64,000 bases of DNA. Source: Eucalyptus grandis (taxonomy: Eukaryota; Streptophyta; Magnoliopsida; Myrtales; Myrtaceae). The stretch lies in NCBI RefSeq assembly GCF_016545825.1, contig NC_052622.1:41997263-42061262 (forward strand). Direction: 5' to 3'. The stretch's first letter is position 1, and every line of letters begins with the position of its first letter. The position numbers were made by a program, and so were the translations under genes. Below are positions 10,103 to 21,215 of this stretch, piece after piece. The notes under the pieces are model-generated. The model made no database searches and had not been told where the DNA came from. It saw nothing but the letters and a program-made list of their open reading frames with translations.

Positions 10103-13039
10103 ATGAGCGACAAGTCGGCATGGGCTTGCCTTTTCCATGGTGGAAATTTTTACCGTTGCCCAATGCTTGAATATGTTGGGGGTAAGATTGATTTGGTAAA
10201 AGTTGATATCGGTTCAAGGAGCTATGAAAGCTTCATTAGAGATATTGAGAATGGGGTAAAGTGTAAATTTGAAAAACTTTATTTTAAGTTTCCTGGAAAG
10301 TCTCTAGAAGATGGGTTGAGATATATATGGAATGAGAGCAATGTCATTGATTTACTTTTCAGTTATTTGCATCGTGAGTTAATTGAGATATATGGAGAAA
10401 ATTTTGCAATCGATGAGGCAGTTGAGGGTGATGGTCAAGGGGTTAGTGTGGGTGTGGGTGTGGGTGAGGGTGAGGGTGCTAGTCCAAGTGAGGGTTTTGG
10501 TCATGGGGGTGGTGAGGGTGAGGATGCTTGCCTAATTGAGAGTGTTGGTCAAGGGATTAGTGTGGGTGCTCGCAATGATATTGGTTTAGCAAATTAGACA
10601 ATTATTGAGCACGAGGATGACTTAGATCCTAATGACTTAGTTGATGAAGGTAATTTTATTGACATAGAAGGGGATATTCTGGATGACGACAATGATGATG
10701 AGACAAATTTTCTTGGCGATGTAAGATTTTGGACTAATGATGATGATATTGATAATGAAGAGCTTCTAGAAGCAAGGCAGAATATAATTGAGTTTCGTGG
10801 GAGGGTTACAAAGGATCTGATTATAGGGGAACCATCCACAGCATTAGTATCATCTCAACCATTAGATGTGAATAGTGGAGTTGATGCTGAAGCTGTTACG
10901 AGACGGAGTATTATGATACAGATGCCTATGACAGTTTGGGGTCTGATGTAGAGGGAGAAGATGATTTTACTAGAAAGAGAAGTAGGTTTCCAAGATATAA
11001 TCCTAATTGTGATGTGCCTGTGTTTACTGTGGCTATGACATTTGATAGTAGTAGCCAATTCAAAGATGCTTTGAAAAAGTACTCAGTGACTGAACGTAGA
11101 GAGATAAAATTTACAAAGAATGATAAGAAGTTTGTTAGAGCAAAATGTGTTAATGAGAGTTGTCCTTGGAAGATTTTTGGCTCTGTTGATGCTCGTTCCG
11201 GATCATTTCATGTCAAGACCTTACATTCAGAACATACTTGTAGTATTTGCTTCAAAAATAAGAGGGTGACAAGTTCTTGGTTAGCAAATCATTATCTTCC
11301 TACAATAAAAGCAATGCCAACTATTAAAACTATTGCTTTCAAGGAATTAATCAAGGAACAATTAGGTTTAGATGTAAGCATAGCTCAATGTACGAAGGCT
11401 AAGTTGTTTGCTTATAAAGTGTTGATGGGAAACTATAAGAAGGAATATGCAAAACTGTGGGATTATGCAGAGGAGCTTAGGGAGAAAAATCTTGGGAGTA
11501 CTATTACATTGAAGGTTGAAAAGCCAGATATGCACTCCAAGGCATTGTTTGAAAGAATGTATATTTGCTTTGCTGCTTGTAAGAAAGGTTCCTTAGTGGA
11601 TGTAGGCAAGTTGTGGGGTTAGATGGTTGTTTCTTGAAAGGAATTTGTCAATGTCAGATCTTATGTGCTATTGGAAGGGATGCAAATGATCAGATGTTCC
11701 CAATTGCTTGGGCGGTTGTCAGAGTTGAGAGTAGCGACACCTAGACGTGGTTCTTAAGAAATTTGATGTATGATCTTAATATTTTTGACACATATGGACG
11801 AGGTTGGGTCATAATTAGCGACAAACAAAAGGTGAGTTCTTTAATTAATTTTTATTTGTTATACTTCTTAAATAGCCACATTTATAAGATATGTTTTACA
11901 TTGCAATCATCTTTTGAAGGGCCTTATAGGAGCTGTGGCTGATTTACTGCCTGCAGCTGAGCATAGGATGTGTGCTAGACACATCTATGCTAATTGGGGC
12001 AAGAAACATAAGGGAATACAAATGCAAAGACTATTTTGGCAATGTGCTAAGAGCAATACTAGGACGGAGTATGATGAACACTCTTAGGCATTGAAGAAAA
12101 TTAGTCCTTGTGCATATCATGATCTGGTGCAAACAGAGCCAAAACACTGGTGTAAGGCTTTCTTTAATACTGATGTGAAATGTGACATTGTTGACAATAA
12201 CTTATGTGAAGCATTCGATTGAAAAATTATACATGCTAGGTGTAAGTCCATATATAGTATGTTGGAGGAAATGTGGATAATGTGTTAAGGGGAAAAGAAA
12301 TTGTGATCCAAGAATCATAAAAAAAAACTAAAAGAAAATAGAATTGGTGCAACATACTGTCAAGTGATATGGAATGGTGATGCTGGATATGAGGTAATGG
12401 ATATGGGTGACAAATACGTAGTGGATGTATTCAAGAGAGATTGCTCTTGTAGAAAATGGCAACTTACTGGCATCCCTTGTCCTCATGGCATTTCTGTGAT
12501 AAATCATAGGCAAGAGGATGCATACAATTATGTTGATAAATGTTATAAGAAGGCCAAGTTCTTAAATGCGTATGAAAACATGATGATGCCAATTCGAGGA
12601 GAGAGATTTTGGAAAAAAGACTCATAGGGAGTCGCCTGAACCACTTCCATCCCGGGTGAAGCGCGGTAGACGTAAACATAAAAGATCAAGAGAAGAAGGT
12701 GAGGTGGCAAGTGGAACTATGATGTCGAAGATAAGAATGAAGATGACATGTCGAACTTGCTTGAAGACGGGACACAATAATTCAACTTGTCCAATTAAAA
12801 AGATTAGGTCTACATCTTCCCAAACACAAATTTCAAGACAAAAAAATCTGGTTAGTACTTCCATTTCTATTATGTCATGTTTGTTTTGTCAATAATACTT
12901 TAAAAGAATATATTCTTTGTAGGTTCAGAAACGTACAAATAAAAATGCAAGTGGCAGTGCTGGTGGCTCTACTAGTATGGATCCTCCTACTAATGTCAAG
13001 AGCACAAGCGTTAGAAGTTATTCGAAGAGACAAAAGTGA
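10103..13039 (+). pseudogene. MURA-type transposase, degenerate
   Basis: The ATG at 10103 opens an N-terminal domain (MSDKSAWACLFHGG) followed by a Gly/Glu/Val-rich linker (about 10430-10590) that ends in a stop at 10597. The frame resumes as an acidic stretch, then the MuDR DNA-binding region with a Cys/His cluster (CPWKIF ... HTC near 11160-11240). The transposase core follows near 11620 (GLDGCFLKG, AIGRDANDQMF) after a frameshift, with DLLPAAEHRMCARH near 11940-11980. A likely intron lies between about 11832 and 11917. A SWIM zinc finger (CSCRKW ... CPHG) lies at 12440-12490 and a CCHC knuckle (CRTCLKTGHNNSTC) at about 12750-12790. Stops at several points (for example 11742 and 12087) make it non-functional. 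In an intact element it would cut and join the terminal repeats. Confidence 0.9.
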
Positions 13040-13439
13040 CAACATTTGGGAATATCTTTTATGATAATGGGTTTGGTGAAGTGGTTTTGATCAATTTGTT
13101 CTTTTCATTGATGATGGCATCAATGAAGTAGGGTTGTGGATGTATCTTTTTTATTTGTCTTATATGGCCATTTGTATAACGGTTGGGATTAGTGAGATGA
13201 TGTGCTTTTGAACCATCTTATTATAGTAAAATGGGTTTATTCATCTATTTTTTACTTGAATAATGTATAGCTAGTGTTTGTTCGTGAAGTAATGAGATTG
13301 TGCATGCTATCATTTGCTTTTTTCATACTTAATGGATTAGTACTTCTCCGGGATGTGGTGCAATTGTGAGCGCCCCACATAAAAGTCCATTTCAATTTAA
13401 AAGAAAAAACAAAACCATTATCCCGAGAAAACAAAAAAC
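13040..13439. other. Transposase 3' flank, no gene seen
   Basis: AT-rich 3' untranslated-like sequence between the transposase stop and the tandem array. The last 60 bp already resemble the array in composition but do not align cleanly with the unit. No coding, RNA or repeat feature is supported. Confidence 0.4.
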
Positions 13440-13878
13440 TTGTAGCTGAGCACATACGAATTTATTTCCGAAAGTTTTAAAGAAAAAAAAAGAACAGTTG
13501 GCCAAATTTATTTAGAAAATGGTTGTTGGGAAAGAAATATAAAAAAAAATGAAGTGTCGGGTTTGGATGCCAAATTTTATTTGCTTAATAAAACAATAAG
13601 GTTTTAAACTAGGTGTGTGCAAAGTTTGATGGAATAATTTTGAGTACGGGAGTACATACGAATTTATTTCCGAAAGCTTTAAAAAAAAAAGTTGGCTAAG
13701 TTTTTTTCAAAAATGGTTGTTGGACAAGAAATAAAAAAAAAAATGAGGTATTGGGTTTGGACGCAAAAATTTATTTTCCCAATAAGACAATGAGGTTTTA
13801 AACTAGGTGCGTGTAAAGTTTGATGGAATAATTTTGAGTACGGGAGCACATACGAATTTATTTCCGAAAGCTTTAAAG

Positions 13879-13912
<34 letters not shown>

Positions 13913-16910
13913 AGTTGGCCAAGTTTATTTCTAAAAGGGTTGTTGGGCAAGAAATAGAAAAAAAAAATGAAGTGTCGGGTTTGGATGCCAAATTTTATTT
14001 GCTCAATAAAACAATGAGGTTTTAAACTAGGTGCGTGCAAAGTTTGATGGAATAATTTTGAGTACGGGAGCACGTACGAATTTATTTCTGAAAGCTTTAA
14101 AAATAAAAAAAAAAAGTTAGCCAAGTTTATTTCAAAAATGGTTGTTGGGCAAGAAATAAAAAAAAAAATGAGGTTCGGGTTTGGATGCAAATTTTATTTT
14201 CAATAAGACAATGGGTTTTAAACTAGGTGCGTGCAAAGTTTGATGGAATAATTTTGAGTACGGGAGCACATATGAATTTATTTCCGAAAGCTTTAAAGAA
14301 AAAAAAAAAGTTGGCCAAGTTTATTTCAAAAGGGTTGTTTTCAAGAAAAAAAAAATGAGGTGTTGGGTTTGGACACAAAAAATTATTTTTCCAATAAGAC
14401 AATGAGTTTTAAAACTAGGTGTGTACAAAGTTTGATGGAATAATTTTAAGTACAGGAACAAATACAAATTTATTTCCAAAACTTTAAAGAAAAAAAAAAA
14501 AGAACATTGGCCAAGTTTATTTCAAAAGGGTTGTTGGGCAAGAAATTTAAAAAAAAAAAATGAGGTGTTGGGTTTGGATGCCAAATTTTATTTGCTCAAT
14601 AAAACAATGAGGTTTTAAACTAGGTGCGTGCAAAGTTTGATGGAATAATTTTGAGTATGGGAGCACATACGAATTTATTTCCGAAAGCTTTAAAGAAAAA
14701 AAAAAGTTGGCCAAGTTTATTTCAAAAAGGGTTGTTGGGCAAGAAATAAAAAAAAAATGAGGTGTCGGGTTTGGACACAAAAATTTATTTTTCCAATAAG
14801 ACAATGAGGTTTTAAACTAGGTGTGTGCAAAAGTTTGATGGAATAATTTTGAGTACGGGAGCACATACGAATTTATTTCCGAAAGCTTTAAAGAAAAAAA
14901 AAATAGTTGGCCAAGTTTATTTCTAAAAGGGTTGTTAGGCAAGAAATATAAAAAAAATGAAGTGTTGGGTTTGGATGCCAAATTTTATTTGCTCAATAAA
15001 ACAATGAGGTTTTAAACTAGGTGCGTGTAAAGTTTGATGGAATAATTTTGAGTAAACGGAGCACATACAATTTATTTCCGAAAACTTTTAAAAAAAAAAA
15101 AGAATAGTTGGCCAAGTTTATTTCTGAAAGGGTTGTTGAGCAAAAATAAAAAAAAAAAAATGAAGTGTCGGGTTTGGATGCCAAATTTTATTTGCTCAAT
15201 AAAACAATGAGGTTTTAAACTAGGTGCGTGCAAAGTTTGATAGAATGATTTTGAGTACGGGAGCACATACGAATTTATTTCCGAAAGTTTTAAGAAAAAA
15301 AAAAAAAGAACAATTTGTCAAGTTTATTTCAAAAAGGGTTGTTGGGCAAGAAATAAAAAAAAAATGAGGTGTCGGGTTTGAATGCCAAATTTTATTTTCT
15401 CAATAAGACAATGAGGTTTTAAACTAGGTATGTGCAAAATTTGATGGAATAATTTTGAGTACGGGAGCACGTAGAATTTATTTTTTCAAAAGCTTTAAAA
15501 AAAAAAAAAAGTTGGCCAAGTTTATTTCAAAAGGGTTGTTGGGCAAGAAATAAATAAAAAAATGAGGTGTCGGGTTTGGATGCAAAAATTTATTTTCTCA
15601 AAAAGACAATGAGGTTTTAAACTAGGTGCGTGCAAAGTTTGATGGAATAATTTTGAGTACGGGAGCACGTACGAATTTATTTCCGAAAGCTTTAAAGAAA
15701 AAAAAAAAGAACAGTTGGCCAAGTTTATTTCAAAAGGGTTGTTGGGCAAGAAATAGAAAAAAAAAGAAGTGTCGGGTTTGGATGCCAAAAATTTTATTTG
15801 CTCAATAAAACAATGAGGTTTTAAACTAGGTGTGTGCAAAGTTTGATGGAATAATTTTGAGTACGGGAGCACATACGATTTATTTCCGAAAACTTTAAAG
15901 AAAAAAAAAAATAGTTGGCCAAGTTTATTTTAAAAAGGGTTGTTGGGCAAAAATAAAAAAAAAAAAAAAAAAAAAATGAGGTGTCGGGTTTGGACGCAAA
16001 AATTTATTTGCTCAATAAGACAATGAGGTTTTAAACTAGGTGTGTGCAAAGTTTGATGGAATAATTTTGAGTACGGGAGTACGTACGAATTTATTTCCGA
16101 AAACTTTAAAGGAAAAAAAAAACAGTTGGTCAAGTTTATTTCAAAATGGGCTGTTGGGCAAAAAAAAAAAAGGAGGTGTTGGGTTTGGATGCCAAATTTT
16201 ATTTTTCCAATAAGACAATGAGGTTTTAAACTAGGTGTGGTGGGTGGTGACTTGATGGAATAATTTTGAGTACGGGAGCACGTACACAAAAAATTTTTCG
16301 AAAAGCTTTAAAGAAAAAAAAAACAGTTGGCCAAGTTTATTTCAAAAGGGTTGTTGGTCAAAAATAAAAATAAAAATGAGGTGTTGGGTTTGGACGCAAA
16401 AATTTATTTGCTCAATAAGACAATGAGGTTTTAAATTAAATCCATGCAAAGTTTGATAGAATAATTTTGAGTACAGGAGCATATACGAATTTATTTCCGA
16501 AAGCTTTAAAGAAAAAAAAAGTTTGGCCAAGTTTATTTCAAAAAGAGTTGTTGGGCAAGAAATAAAAAAAAATGAGGTTCGGATTTGGACGCAAAAATTT
16601 ATTTGCTTAATAAGATAATGAGGTTTTAAACTAGGTGTGTGCAAAGTTTGATGGAATAATTTTGAGTACAAAAACACATACGAATTTATTTCCGAAAGCT
16701 TTAAAGAAAAAAAAATAAAAGAACAGTTGGCCAAGTTTATTTCAAAATGGGTTGTTGGGCAAGAAATAAAGAAAAAAAATAAGGTGTCGGGTTTGAACGC
16801 CAAATTTTATTTGCTCAATAAGACAATGAGGTTTTAAACTAGGTGCGTGTAAAATTTGATAGATTAATTTTAAGTAAGGGAGCATGTACGAATTTATTTT
16901 TGGTAGAATG
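13440..16910. repeat. Tandem array, about 18 copies of a 200-bp unit
   Basis: The phrase aatttatttccgaaagcttt recurs at about 13458, 13661, 13854, 14079, 14275, 14467, 14670, 14871, 15070, 15271, 15475, 15676, 15880, 16088, 16290, 16489, 16683 and 16890 (some copies with one or two changes), a mean spacing near 202 bp. Each unit contains, in order, an oligo-A run of variable length, gttggccaagtttatttc, gggttgttgggcaagaaat, a second oligo-A run, gtcgggtttggatgc, caatgaggttttaaactagg and gatggaataattttgag. Length variation is mainly in the two A runs. The unit is satellite-like but the array lies wholly inside the MULE. Confidence 0.95.
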
Positions 16911-17491
16911 GAGAATCCTCTTGTTCTCTCTTGTTCATGCATAAACACAAACTCACAAAACCCTGAAACTATCAAACTTTTATACGTACTTCAATCAAAC
17001 CAAACTACCATGAGTACATTCTAAATGTGGTCAAATTGCTTTATTCTCATGGAGATATAAATTCACAGGAAAAACAAGACTACAAGTGAAAATGTGTTGA
17101 ATATGCCTCTGTAAGCTCTGGTCAACAACTTATTCTGCATTCACTCGCAAATCACAAGGTCATTTGCTACAAATACAAAGCATGAATTGCAATAAATAAA
17201 CATAATAACAAATTGGGTGTGGCAGATCTAATGGCGATAGATACAACCCTAACTATACTCCAAGAGAAAACCATAATGTATCTGTGCTTCCTCACTTGCT
17301 CAATAACTAGCTCGTTCAATGGACAGTGTGTCTCATTACAATTCCAAATCTAATTCTCTATCTAGAACTGAGTGGAAGTTCTGTCTAAGGGTAGGCAAAA
17401 CTCTCACAAAGGAGTCTGCTAAAGAATTGTCCCTTTTCATGCTTGACTCGGTGATCTTACATCAACAAGGCTAAGGTAAATTAATCCACTA
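16911..17491. other. MULE interior, no gene seen; possible 3' flank of captured gene
   Basis: Unique AT-rich sequence between the tandem array and the methyltransferase fragment. As the fragment is on the minus strand, this stretch may be its transduplicated 3' untranslated region, but nothing in the sequence proves that. Confidence 0.3.
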
Positions 17492-17854
17492 TCAGCTGTT
17501 CTTGGTGCAGTTTGCGTCTGTACCATGCTGGGTGCAATGACGATACCCAACAGAGTGACGAAATTCTCGAATCTCTTTAGAACTGCTGTTACTTGCCTGC
17601 AACAACCGTTCATCCTCCTCATATATCAAATACGGTGCCTTGCCTACCTCTCTCGACAACAACTTCACGGTCCCTTTCAAAACATGATGCTCCCAGCCCT
17701 GAACATCTATTTTGACGAGAAGAACCTGTTCTAACTCTAGTATCACTTCGTCTAGTGGGATGGACCTTACTTGAAATTCTATTTCTTCATTGGACTTGAA
17801 TGCCAACTTAGCACCGGCTGATGAGACAGCACTGTTGTTGAGCCGGCCAACCAA
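17492..17854 (-). pseudogene. FkbM-type methyltransferase gene fragment carried by the MULE
   Basis: The minus strand encodes about 120 residues that I recognise as the C-terminal part of an FkbM-domain, SAM-dependent methyltransferase-like plant protein. It has the motif LLVKIDVQGWEHHVLKG, then APYLIYEEDERLL, then HSVGYRHCTQHGTDANC near the C-terminus. There is no start codon. The frame is closed by a stop within 15 bases upstream of the first recognisable residue, as expected at an exon boundary. The SAM-binding N-terminal half is absent. Position inside the MULE, between the tandem array and the right terminal repeat, suggests capture of a host gene fragment. An ordinary gene that the MULE inserted beside is less likely because both terminal repeats lie outside it. 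Confidence 0.75.
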
Positions 17855-18539
17855 TTGAAAACATCAGTCAGCGTGGACATGATCAGCACAACAAAAAGCA
17901 TAGTCAGATACCAACAATAAAAGAATAATTGTGCTCTCAATCTTCTTATAAGAATGACTGCATCAATATCGGGAATTCAAAACATGATCAGATCATATGA
18001 CATCTGGGACTGGAAGGAGCTAATGCAGATTGAATTCAAAACATGATCAAATCATATGACATCTGTGCTCATGGATGATATATACAAAATCCCTCCAAGT
18101 ATAATATAAAATCCACAACATAGGCAGGCCAAAATTGCTGCAATTGCAATGAGATTTAGGTTATCCAAATGAGCTTTGGAAAATCTAAACAAGAAGTATA
18201 TTAGGAACTCCATATACCTAACAAACTTTGTCAATATGAACCAAAGGCAGCAACTCAAAAGTAATATATTCTTCCCAAATGAGCCAAAAGTAGCAACTCA
18301 AAGTAATATATTCTTTCCAAATGAGCCAAAAGCAGCAACAATACCAAAAATTCTAGGCGAGACAGAGACATTCTACGCAAGACCATCCACAAACTCATGT
18401 CAGCAATTTGCCCAGCCATCCAGTTCAACAACCACAAACCCATTACTGCGACAAACTCATGTCAACGAAATTTAAAATAAAATTCAAGTGAAATCAAGAT
18501 GACATAAATATAAAGCACCATAATTTCAAGAAGACAATC
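17855..18539. other. MULE interior, possible captured intron
   Basis: No supported gene. A 38-bp direct duplication containing aatatattctt and caaatgagccaaaa lies at about 18258-18335, and a duplicated tgatcaaatcatatgacatct-like phrase lies at about 17978-18064. The stretch may include intron sequence of the captured methyltransferase gene. Confidence 0.3.
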
Positions 18540-18880
18540 AAGGCGTTCAGTGAGCGTCAAGCAAGCAGGCGAATCTAAGCGATGTAGGCGTCGGGTGAGC
18601 ATCGGACGAAGATGTTGGGTGAGTCGAGCGTCGGACGGAGGCGTCGGGCTGACGCACACGTCGGATGGAGACGTCAAGCGAGCGTCGGCCAGAAGGATTG
18701 GATGGAGGCTTCGAACAGAGGCGTTGGGCGAGCATTGGCTGGAGAGGTTGGACGGAGGCGTCGAGCAGAGGCGTTGGGCGAGCAGAGGCCAAAGGGTTTC
18801 GACGGAGGTGTTGAACGGAGGCATCCACCAAGAATCAATGTCAGGCACCATGAATCAATGGAAGATCTTCTCAATTTAGG
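18540..18880. repeat. GC-rich degenerate minisatellite near the right MULE end
   Basis: The core gacggaggcgtcg and the related gcgttgggcgagc alternate irregularly through the segment. Base composition is far from that of the flanks. Open frames exist on both strands only because the repeat lacks A/T-rich stops, so I do not call a protein. The same kind of GC-rich subterminal sequence occurs in the hAT element at 41110-41470. Confidence 0.6.
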
Positions 18881-18887
18881 GTTCCCT

Positions 18888-19189
18888 GCTTGATTTTGGG
18901 AAAGAACCCAGCCAACCCCACGCCCTTTTCTCTTCTGCCTTTTCTCTTTGGCTTTTATTTTTTTTTAAAGCAAAACGACGACATTTTGCTCTCCGGTGCC
19001 ATGTTAGCGTCGGCAACGCCGACCGGCGTTGACTAGAATGCCACATCAGATTTTTCCGACTATGCATGGTCGGATGGACTAAACTGGAACAAAAACAAAA
19101 GGTTTAGAACTAAATTGGCCAAAAAAAAAAAAAAGTTTAGGACTGAATTGGCACAATTGCAGGTTTAGGACTTTTTTGGTAATTTTCCC
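18888..19189 (-). repeat. Right terminal inverted repeat of the MULE
   Basis: Reverse complement of the left repeat, with an extra outer segment ending at 19189 (plus strand: ggtaattttccc). The outer motif, repeated aagtcctaaac and ccaattcagtcctaaac on the minus strand, is typical of plant Mutator-like termini with internal short direct repeats. Confidence 0.85.
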
Positions 19190-19285
19190 GATTTGCTAGC
19201 AAATGGGCATTAGTCTAGTAAGTGTATGGTAGGACACTACCATTTTTAGTGTGCTTAATTTTATCTGGAGACGGTTTAGTGGAGA

Positions 19286-19680
19286 GAGTAGACACTGCCG
19301 GTTGCCTTGGCCTTTCTTCTTTTCTCTTTTGTAGCGTTACGTATGCAAAAAGACATACTTTGTTCATTGTTTGACGAGTAGCGAGTCTCTACCAATCCTA
19401 ACCACCAAAAGAAATAAAAATAAAAATGATTGTTTCGAACCTCTTTTCGCTATTTGACAACGGTAGAAAGAAAGAAGTGATTTTTTTTCCCTTTTTCGGC
19501 CCTTATGATTTGAGTTTGTATTTGGGACGTGATTATTTAATAGAAAATAAATAAATGATATAGAGAATATTTTCCACAATATGATTCCTTGTGTCATTTA
19601 TAAAAAAAAATGGATGGATTTTCATTTTCCACAAAAATATTCAAACGTAAATTGTCGTCATTTATTTTTGGAGTGAATCA
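19286..19680 (+). repeat. Partial block A (promoter-proximal part)
   Basis: The stretch cttggcctttcttcttttctc, the phrase tttgacgagtagcgagtctc and a distal AT-rich part (attttccac-aaaatatt) match 34040-34470, another block A copy. No kinase coding sequence follows; family C copy 1 starts directly after. This is a deletion derivative of the unit. Confidence 0.6.
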
Positions 19681-21131
19681 AGACAAAAAAAGTTTAAATA
19701 TTAGAAAAGGCCAAGCCACACTAAATTCTTTTTGCTGTTTTAGTTATTAGTGAATCAAGACTTACTGTGTAACATTTCGACTTAGTCACTATTTTTCATT
19801 TCTCTGGAGAAGCAGGCTATTAAGTAACCTGATAATGGAATTGACAAACTTACATAGAGAATAACGAAATTTCCAAATACCGCACACATTTTCATTCCCT
19901 GTAAGATTGGTACATCTATTCTCCGTGAGAAGCACATAGTATTAAATACGTGTCTCTCCAATATTGACAAAACAACCATCAAAAAGCCCACCAGCAGAGT
20001 CAGGGTGGTCACTATCTTTTCTTCAAGCGTGTGTTCACTAATACAAAGAGACAGAGAAACTCCTAGAAAGGGGTAGCCTTGTGAACATGGTCAACTGGAC
20101 TTCCTTTATACAACCATCGTCAAGCTAATAGAAAACGCCCCTGCAAGATTAGTTTAAGTCAAAATCTGATGAACCGTTAGACCCAATGTTCTGAGAAGTC
20201 CTAGCTAAACAATAGGATATATCCTACAATCAAGACCATATGCATCTCCTTAGAGGGCGATAAGTATCTCATCTCACAACGTCAGGCCCCTTGATTTTGG
20301 ATTAATGATCAAACTGATGCAAAAGCCAATTGCTCATTGGAAACTCAATTGGATCTCACGAGGCCCTCTAACAGGGAGGACGCTGGGAAAGCATTATTCC
20401 ACTTCTTGTTAAAGGATTACTAACTGCTAGTCCTCAACACTACAGGAGAGTGTTGCCACAATATATGGAACTTCCATAGGAGTGTACACAGATCTGAAGG
20501 ACCAGGGCTAGTCAGCAAAATCCTCATTCTCATTGTCATAGGCTTTCCTTCGAATAGCAGACAGCAGTGTAATGTACAACTAGAACCCTGTGGAGAAGTT
20601 AAGTGGAGTTGTGGAGATCTATATTGATCAGAGGAAATTGGAAAGTCCTACTACAATAAAGATCAATTGATATCCCAGGAACCAGACCACTGAAAAACAC
20701 TCCAAGGAAGCAGGGCACCATAAAGTCCAGAAGATGGGATCACACAATCAAATTAGGTAGCTTCTCCAATCACCTGATAAATCAAAAAGGGCCTGCATTG
20801 CCATTGGCAGTTCAGAATGTATATAGCAAAGGCCATGACTAAGCTAAAACTAGTCATCAACATCTAACTAAACAAAGCGCCTCTAAAATAATTACCAAAC
20901 GAAGTAAAATGAAAGCTACATAACCTGTTTTATTCTGAAAAATGAAGAGAAGGCTACAAACCTCTTGAGCACCTGTATTTATCAACTCAAACATGACTGA
21001 AAAGGGGACTCAGACAAGAATTTCTTACAGAGAGAGAGAAGAAGAAGGAAGAAGAGGGGGAAGAGAGGGGAGAGGGGGGGGGGCGAGAGATACTCAAGTA
21101 GGTGGATACCACACGATCCAACAATCCTCAC

Positions 21132-21215
21132 CTGTATTTGTAGACATGTCCTTCCAAATTCTCCACATAATAAAAGTCAAGCAAGAAAAATCATACCACC
21201 CGTACCCAACAAAAC
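21132..21215 (-). other. Candidate conserved exon of family C, copy 1
   Basis: Minus-strand segment flanked by a pyrimidine tract plus cag and by a gtgagg donor. It is 84 bp in all four family C copies (also 49054-49137, 58014-58097 and 62368-62451). One frame is open in every copy (GFVGYGWYDF ... WRIWKD), while the other frame read across it contains a stop in three of four. Conservation of length and frame suggests a true exon, but 28 codons is too short to identify. Confidence 0.45.

Larger units (their letters stand above)
8700..19189 (+). mobile_element. Mutator-like (MULE) transposon, about 10.5 kb, with captured gene fragment
   Basis: The element is bounded by long terminal inverted repeats at about 8700-8958 and 18888-19189 and carries a degenerate MURA-type transposase on the plus strand. 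The right terminal repeat extends about 60 bp further outward (reading gggaaaattaccaaaa inward on the minus strand) than the left one, which stops in a poly-T run. The left end has therefore been trimmed and I cannot read a target duplication. Inside lie an array of about 18 units of 200 bp, a methyltransferase gene fragment on the minus strand and a GC-rich repeat. It separates exon B copy 1 from family C copy 1. Confidence 0.85.

Noticed and set aside
13440..16910. CRISPR-like or other spaced-repeat array
   Set aside because: The units are contiguous and homologous across their whole length, with no unique spacers, and the genome is a plant.
13803..16975. Series of minus-strand frames with repeated FFFISCPTT-type segments
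   Set aside because: They are translations of the 200-bp tandem unit and its oligo-A runs. The same phrase repeats with the DNA period and frames change between units.
18462..18893. Frames up to 129 codons on both strands near the right end of the MULE
   Set aside because: They come from a GC-rich degenerate minisatellite, with mutually overlapping opposite-strand frames.
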